In this document: piece by piece, positions 6,590 to 10,274 of the stretch
Layout: every line of letters starts with the position of its first letter
How positions within the stretch are numbered: the stretch's first letter is position 1
NCBI GenBank assembly: GCA_002426195.1
Contig: DIOT01000019.1
Span: forward strand, 1 to 10,274
Reading direction: 5' to 3'
Length of the DNA stretch: 10,274 nt
DNA from: Bacteroidales bacterium UBA5507
GTDB taxonomy: Bacteria; Bacteroidota; Bacteroidia; Bacteroidales; Lentimicrobiaceae
Made by a program: the position numbers and the translations under genes
Notes under the pieces: model-generated
The model's input: the letters and a program-made list of their open reading frames with translations, nothing else
What the model was told of the DNA's origin: nothing
Database searches by the model: none

Positions 6590-7033
6590 ATGAGCAATTC
6601 ATTTTTAGTATTTCAAGATCCGAATACTTATAAATTTGGGTTTAAAGATGAAAATGGCAGAGTTTTAATACAGCCAATCTATGATAATTGTAAAGGATTT
6701 TCTGAAGGCTTAGCTGCATGTAGATTAAATGGGAAGTGGGGGTTTATAGATGAACTTGGGTATGTAATGATACAATTTAAGTATTTTGACGTATCTAAGT
6801 TTAGTCAAGGCCTCGCTGGCGTAAGACTATATGATGCTTGGGGATTTATAAATAAATTTGACAAACTAGTTGTTGGATTTAAGTATGAATACATATTGGA
6901 GGATTTTCAAATCTTTGCTGGTGTTAAAGAACCAGCCGCAGTAGTTGGATTAATGACAAGAAAGCATCAAGCGAGGTGTACACACATATTGATTAACCGG
7001 GAAGGCAAAGTTTTAGATGATGATTTATACTAA
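6590..7033 (+). CDS. WG-repeat protein
   Basis: A 147-aa protein of WG (Trp-Gly) beta repeats. The visible units are YKFGFKDENGRVLIQPIYD (a degenerate FG copy, about 14-32), then GFSEGLAACRLNGKWGFIDELG (36-57) and FSQGLAGVRLYDAWGFINKFD (71-91), each followed by an IQ/KY-type strand. The pattern 'F-eGLA-V---gkWGfId--G' is diagnostic for the family. There is no signal peptide or membrane segment, so it should be cytoplasmic. The last 45 residues (FAGVKEPAAVVGLM onward) break the repeat rhythm and end NREGKVLDDDLY, which looks like a final half repeat. WG repeats are common in Bacteroidota and are usually annotated as structural or binding modules without known reaction. It stands alone, more than 400 bp from the GmrSD gene and more than 500 bp from the CHAT gene, so no operon partner is evident. 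Confidence 0.85.
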   Translation: MSNSFLVFQDPNTYKFGFKDENGRVLIQPIYDNCKGFSEGLAACRLNGKWGFIDELGYVMIQFKYFDVSKFSQGLAGVRLYDAWGFINKFDKLVVGFKYEYILEDFQIFAGVKEPAAVVGLMTRKHQARCTHILINREGKVLDDDLY

Positions 7034-7587
7034 ATAGTTAGAAAGTCGTCTATATAAATTTCTCATCAATTCTTGTTGTAAGGTTTTCTAGTGCAAAAGG
7101 CAATGTATTTCAAAATAAGCAGCATAAGAAAAGCAGGGTGTAATAGAACGCTTCTAATTTAAAAGTGAAAAATTGGTCTATAATCATGGATTTAATGAAA
7201 GCTGCCGGTACGTTGGATCCTGAAGAATAATTCTTGACTGACTTTAAAGAACGAATGGATATACGGCAGGATGATAGCTGAATTATCAAAGTTTAACCTT
7301 AAGAAGTTATAATCTCACATTATAGCCTCTAGGTGATAATGAGGAATTATGATCTATTTAAAAATGCTAACGTGTAAGGGTAATTATCAAAATAATTGTA
7401 AATTGAATTTTCAATATTATTTTGTTTTTGTAAGGTATTTATCTGAATTTTGTGTGAAATTACAACCATTAGTAATTTCCCTTTCGATTGGCTGTAGGTA
7501 CTATTTTAACTGATTTTACTCCTGTTACTTGAAATTGAATAAGTTAACAATCAAATCCATCAAAACCCTCTAGATTAAGACCAAGTA
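7034..7587. other. 554-bp intergenic region with no convincing gene
   Basis: No frame of useful length is found on either strand. One short stretch reads like protein (MDLMKAAGTLDPEE, 7186-7227, then TAA at 7228, with FLTDFKERMDIRQDD continuing in the same frame to a TGA at 7279), perhaps a gene remnant. An imperfect hairpin lies at 7318-7341 (CATTATAGCCT / AGGTGATAATG, 9 of 11 pairs), and ATTGAATTTTCAAT at 7402-7415 is a small palindrome. No TAnnTTTG promoter is clear before 7588. Confidence 0.5.
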
Positions 7588-8382
7588 ATGGAGGAGACAA
7601 TAATATACGACTTTCATCAGAAGATGACAGATGAGAGGCTTAACGGTCATCACAACTATGAAAGTGACCTAAAAGGATTATATCGTAAGATACTATCCGA
7701 GATGGCTGCTGAATATACAATGTATAGGGAATATGCACCAGAGTTCTTGTCGAGTCTGGAAACCAATAGCGAACATTCTGTTTCTTATTCCATCCTTATA
7801 TTCTTTGAGTTGTATGAGCAACTTATGGCAACAAGGGAGTTTCGTTTCTTCGACGTATCCATAATGGATAATGATGCGGATGATGATATATTTGAAAAGA
7901 TGAAGCCGATTCTTAAAGCCTCATATTCGAAAAATAATCAACAAAGATTGTCTGAAGATAACTTTGATATTTCAACGCTTTCAGACATTGACAAAAGAGA
8001 GATGGCAGCATATATTATTAGGCACCTTCAAGCATATTCCAAGCAATTGAATTGGAGTAAAGATATAGTTGATGTTACCATGATGCTGTTAATTTTTCTA
8101 CGACAAATATTAGGTTCAATTAACAATGCAGAATTATTTTATCATGCAGCAGGAATGTTTATTGATAGATTAACCTCTTCGGAATATTATCAGGCAGGAC
8201 GTGATATAGCAGAAGAAGTAATTTTATCTTCATATAAGGACGGCATTTCAGAAGTTGGTTATTTCAATTCGTTTCGCTTGTATTCAAATATTGGGAGTAT
8301 CCATGCTTCATTAATGTATGCTAATCTTAGTTTAACATGCATTCTGAAAAAAGCAACCTCCGTATTCCGAAAAGTTGGTTAA
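7588..8382 (+). pseudogene. N-terminal third of a broken CHAT-protease gene
   Basis: It starts with a normal ATG and encodes 264 residues of mostly helical sequence (LKGLYRKILSEMAAEY, SYSILIFFELYEQLMATREF, IVDVTMMLLIFLRQILG). The helices are amphipathic rather than membrane segments, perhaps a helical-repeat sensor region. At residues 254-255 the frame passes through an A6 tract (8347-8352). The last nine residues (ATSVFRKVG) look out of frame, because the +1 frame continues naturally: LTCILKKQPPYSEKLVKEI. Joining the frames gives one protein with the next segment, which has no ATG of its own. I therefore read this as the first part of one gene of about 800 codons broken by a single inserted A. 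A sequencing error or slippage-based expression are alternatives. No family is recognisable in this N-terminal part alone. Confidence 0.7.
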
Positions 8383-9685
8383 GGAAATAGTTTGCCAATG
8401 CATAAAATTTTTTAGAAATGTAGGACTATGTCCATGGGCGGCAAAGATTTATTGTGAAGTACCTGTTGAACTAAAATTCCTCGGCCGTGAAAGGAGAACA
8501 CTTGACCACAGCTATTTTACTGTATTATTAGCGATGATGGAACCTTCTTTGCCATCGAAGCTTTTGGATTATCTGTACAAAGAAAGAGAAGAAATACTGG
8601 CTGGAGGAGTAAGTGAAGTATTACCGTGGCTCGTGACATTGTACAATCTAAGAAGGTATTATCCAACTGCAGATTATAGTATAGCAGGCTTTGGTTTTTT
8701 TCTTAATATTTTTGAAATGATCGTTCCAGCAGGTATAGTGAAAAATTATAAGGATATTATAGAAGCAGATTCCAAAGACCTGAAAAGTCACTTGAAACAA
8801 TCACTGATTAAATTGAATGAAACACGAAATGTTGCTGATTTTGTTTATGATAATAAAAGTGCTATCAGGATTTCCAGCCGCTTAATTGAAAATAGTATAA
8901 AGACAAAGGATGCGTCTGGATTCCTACTTTCAATGATGCTAAAGTCCGATTATAGTATATTATTAAAGGAAAAGGAGTCGAAGGAGCTTGCACCACTTAT
9001 ATTGCCAGAAGTAAATGTTGACAGCTTCGAAACACTTTACGAGGACAATGTCGAATTTTTAAATGAATTGCCTGTCGGCCCAAATATATCTATGAACTGG
9101 CTAGCATTTTCAGAAGGAAAATTGTTTCAGCTCCAACTATTGAACAGAGAATATTCCTTTTCATTATTAAGCAACTGGAATTATGATATGTTCAGAGAAT
9201 TAGTTAATAACAATTATTTCGTTGATCTTACCTTTGATGATACAGTAAAAGATAAAGGAGAAATAAGACAGATATCACCAGAAGAATTTGAAGAAGAGGA
9301 GAAAAAGGTTGCGAGGAAATTAAATATAGCAAAATTATCAGTTGCTAAAAAAGCAGAAGAAGTATACATTGTGAAGGATATGGAGTTATCCAAATATCCC
9401 CACAATTTATTTCTGAATGAAGATGGTGAATTAATAGCCAAGCATGTTCCAGTCACAAACGTTCTTTCAACAGAATGGTTACTCCAAACAAATGGTGCAG
9501 CTCCATTACCTGTAGCTTACAGTAAATCCATTTGGATTCCTGTTGAAAGCGAAGATTTTGAATTAAACTGGTTGTATAGTGGTATTGAGAATACATTACA
9601 GGAGAATACATTTGAAGTGTTCAAGCAGGTAGAATTAGAAAAGGAAAAATCCTCATCTTCTTTGTGTGCTATTCAGGTTCAATGA
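8348..9685 (+). pseudogene. Middle part of the broken CHAT-protease gene
   Basis: The frame opens at 8348 right after a TGA, and its first usable start is only a TTG at 8375, inside the end of the previous segment. Read from the A6 tract it gives KKQPPYSEKLVKEIVCQCIKFFRNVGLCPWAAKIY, a smooth continuation of the upstream protein. It is helical for about 300 residues, then has a charged stretch (EEFEEEEKKVARKLN) and finally the beginning of a CHAT domain: KYPHNLFLNEDGELIAKHVPVTNVLSTEWLL corresponds to the conserved 'lPhnLl ... vs n-ps-e-l' opening. No HG or HGG catalytic motif follows. Instead the sequence goes straight from FKQVELE to a non-homologous SSSSLCAIQVQ tail and stops. The last domain part continues in another frame from about 9640. 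The overlap with both neighbours and the absence of an ATG support one damaged gene rather than separate genes. Confidence 0.72.
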
Positions 9686-9957
9686 AAACAGAGTTTTTTA
9701 GGAACAATGTTACTTCAATTGTCAAGAGATTTATTGCTCAGGGTTATGAGGCGGTTGTTGCGCCTTATTGGGCTTTAGATGTTACCATTCCTCGGTATTG
9801 GCTACCGGAGTTTTTAAAATCGCTTGATGCTGGGTTAACTATTTCGCAGACAATGTTCAATGCTAACATGAAAGTAAATGAGAAATATCCTACGCCAGCG
9901 GCTTGGGCCTGTTTACATTTGTATGGAAACCCAAATCTGAAGACTAATGCCATATAA
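9640..9957 (+). pseudogene. C-terminal end of the CHAT domain, out of frame with its gene
   Basis: Sequence in this frame reads KGKILIFFVCYSGSMKTEFF, then VTSIVKRFIAQGYEAVVAPYWALDV, FLKSLDAGLTISQTMFNAN and PTPAAWACLHLYGNPN. This is a typical CHAT-peptidase C terminus: a hydrophobic strand ending in the catalytic Cys (codon 9667-9669) with a following GS, the 'GaeaVVApyWalD' strand-helix and the final 'W--l-lyGnP'. The frame opens at 9616 after a TGA and has no ATG before the catalytic Cys; the first possible start is a GTG at 9664. It is offset by -1 from the preceding segment. Between 'VELE' and 'KGKILIFF' the roughly 40 residues expected to hold the His-Gly box are absent, so even restored frame would lack the catalytic dyad. 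CHAT proteases act in the cytoplasm as caspase-like effectors, but this copy should be inactive. Confidence 0.75.
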
Positions 9958-10124
9958 AATGCCCTACACATAAAATGGTGATTCAGAGGTTAATCAAGCT
10001 TTGAAAATCTATCAAATTTTTTGTTTGGTTCACAATAAAGAGATTCAATATAGCCACCTCTGTGCAGATGTAAAACGATATGTGCATAACTTTAACAAAA
10101 CAAAAACGAGCAACAATCAATTTC
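9958..10124. other. Short spacer after the CHAT remnant
   Basis: AT-rich, with no gene, no clear terminator and no repeat seen. TAACTTTA (10087-10094) is a 7-of-8 match to the Bacteroidota -7 box, but no -33 partner stands out. Confidence 0.3.
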
Positions 10125-10253
10125 ATGAACGGAAAATATATTGAATTATTAAATAGACAACTGATAGAACTTGAAAAGATAGGAACAAATCCATATACGG
10201 TTTCTGAGTGGTCATTCGGAGTTGAAGCATGGAAATGTCAAATTGCAATGTAA
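10125..10253 (+). CDS. 42-aa reading frame, likely the start of a truncated gene
   Basis: ATG at 10125, then NGKYIELLNRQLIELEKIG, TNPYTVSEWSFGVEAWKCQIAM and TAA at 10251. The composition (amphipathic helix followed by an acidic, Trp-rich stretch) resembles the first 40 residues of a real protein rather than random sequence, and the stop comes abruptly before the window ends. A nonsense or frameshift mutation close to 10240, as in the neighbouring CHAT gene, is possible. No family is recognised, and the short length keeps the call weak. Confidence 0.35.
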   Translation: MNGKYIELLNRQLIELEKIGTNPYTVSEWSFGVEAWKCQIAM

Positions 10254-10274
10254 TTGGTTCTTCGTCAAATTTGG

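Noticed and set aside
8345..8375. Programmed -1 ribosomal frameshift at the A6 tract
   Set aside because: The needed change is +1 (or one A fewer), not -1, and no stimulatory structure is evident; mutation is simpler.
9664..9957. Separate small gene starting at GTG 9664
   Set aside because: CHAT-domain homology begins upstream of this codon and the catalytic Cys is its second residue; it is the displaced end of the upstream gene.
1..10274. CRISPR arrays, tRNA or rRNA genes, full insertion sequences
   Set aside because: No regularly spaced repeats, no cloverleaf or rRNA-like stretches and no transposase were found.

Overview
The window looks like an accessory (defence and variability) region of a Bacteroidota chromosome. 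It is AT-rich, its starts lack strong Shine-Dalgarno sequences, one intergenic region carries a good match to the Bacteroidota promoter (TTG, 20 bp, TAnnTTTG), and it encodes a Mpi-type serine DNA invertase, a family best known from Bacteroides. Genus and species cannot be read from the sequence. No rRNA, tRNA or CRISPR array is visible.

Layout. (1) 1-1487: the 3' end of a type IIG-like restriction-modification gene (TaqI-like C-terminal specificity domain), entering from the left edge, faces a second, unlinked C-terminal specificity segment on the opposite strand. The second copy has no methyltransferase part and no proper start. The two are tail to tail. (2) 1488-2093: a serine invertase directly beside the reversed segment. 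Together these form the standard arrangement for a recombinational switch that exchanges the DNA-recognition domain. A 24-bp perfect inverted repeat lies at the same place in both segments. (3) 2307-6178: three closely spaced genes on the + strand behind a Bacteroidota-type promoter: an uncharacterised 224-aa protein, a 419-aa protein with a degenerate phospholipase-D-like N terminus and a coiled coil, and a 612-aa GmrSD-family protein (DUF262 plus DUF1524/HNH). I read this as a candidate multi-gene defence system built around a GmrSD-type nuclease. (4) 6590-7033: a small WG-repeat protein, preceded by a structured AT-rich spacer. (5) 7588-9957: remains of one large gene for a CHAT (caspase-like) protease, now in three frames. 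One break is at an A6 tract near 8347. The other, near 9640, also appears to have removed the stretch that should hold the catalytic histidine. (6) 10125-10253: a 42-codon reading frame that looks like the start of a truncated gene.

How the parts relate: the invertase most likely serves the adjacent modification/restriction specificity cassettes, giving a population with alternating recognition sequences. The GmrSD module is a natural partner in a defence island because GmrSD relatives attack modified phage DNA. The broken CHAT gene shows the right-hand part of the island is decaying. These functional links are inference from content and order.
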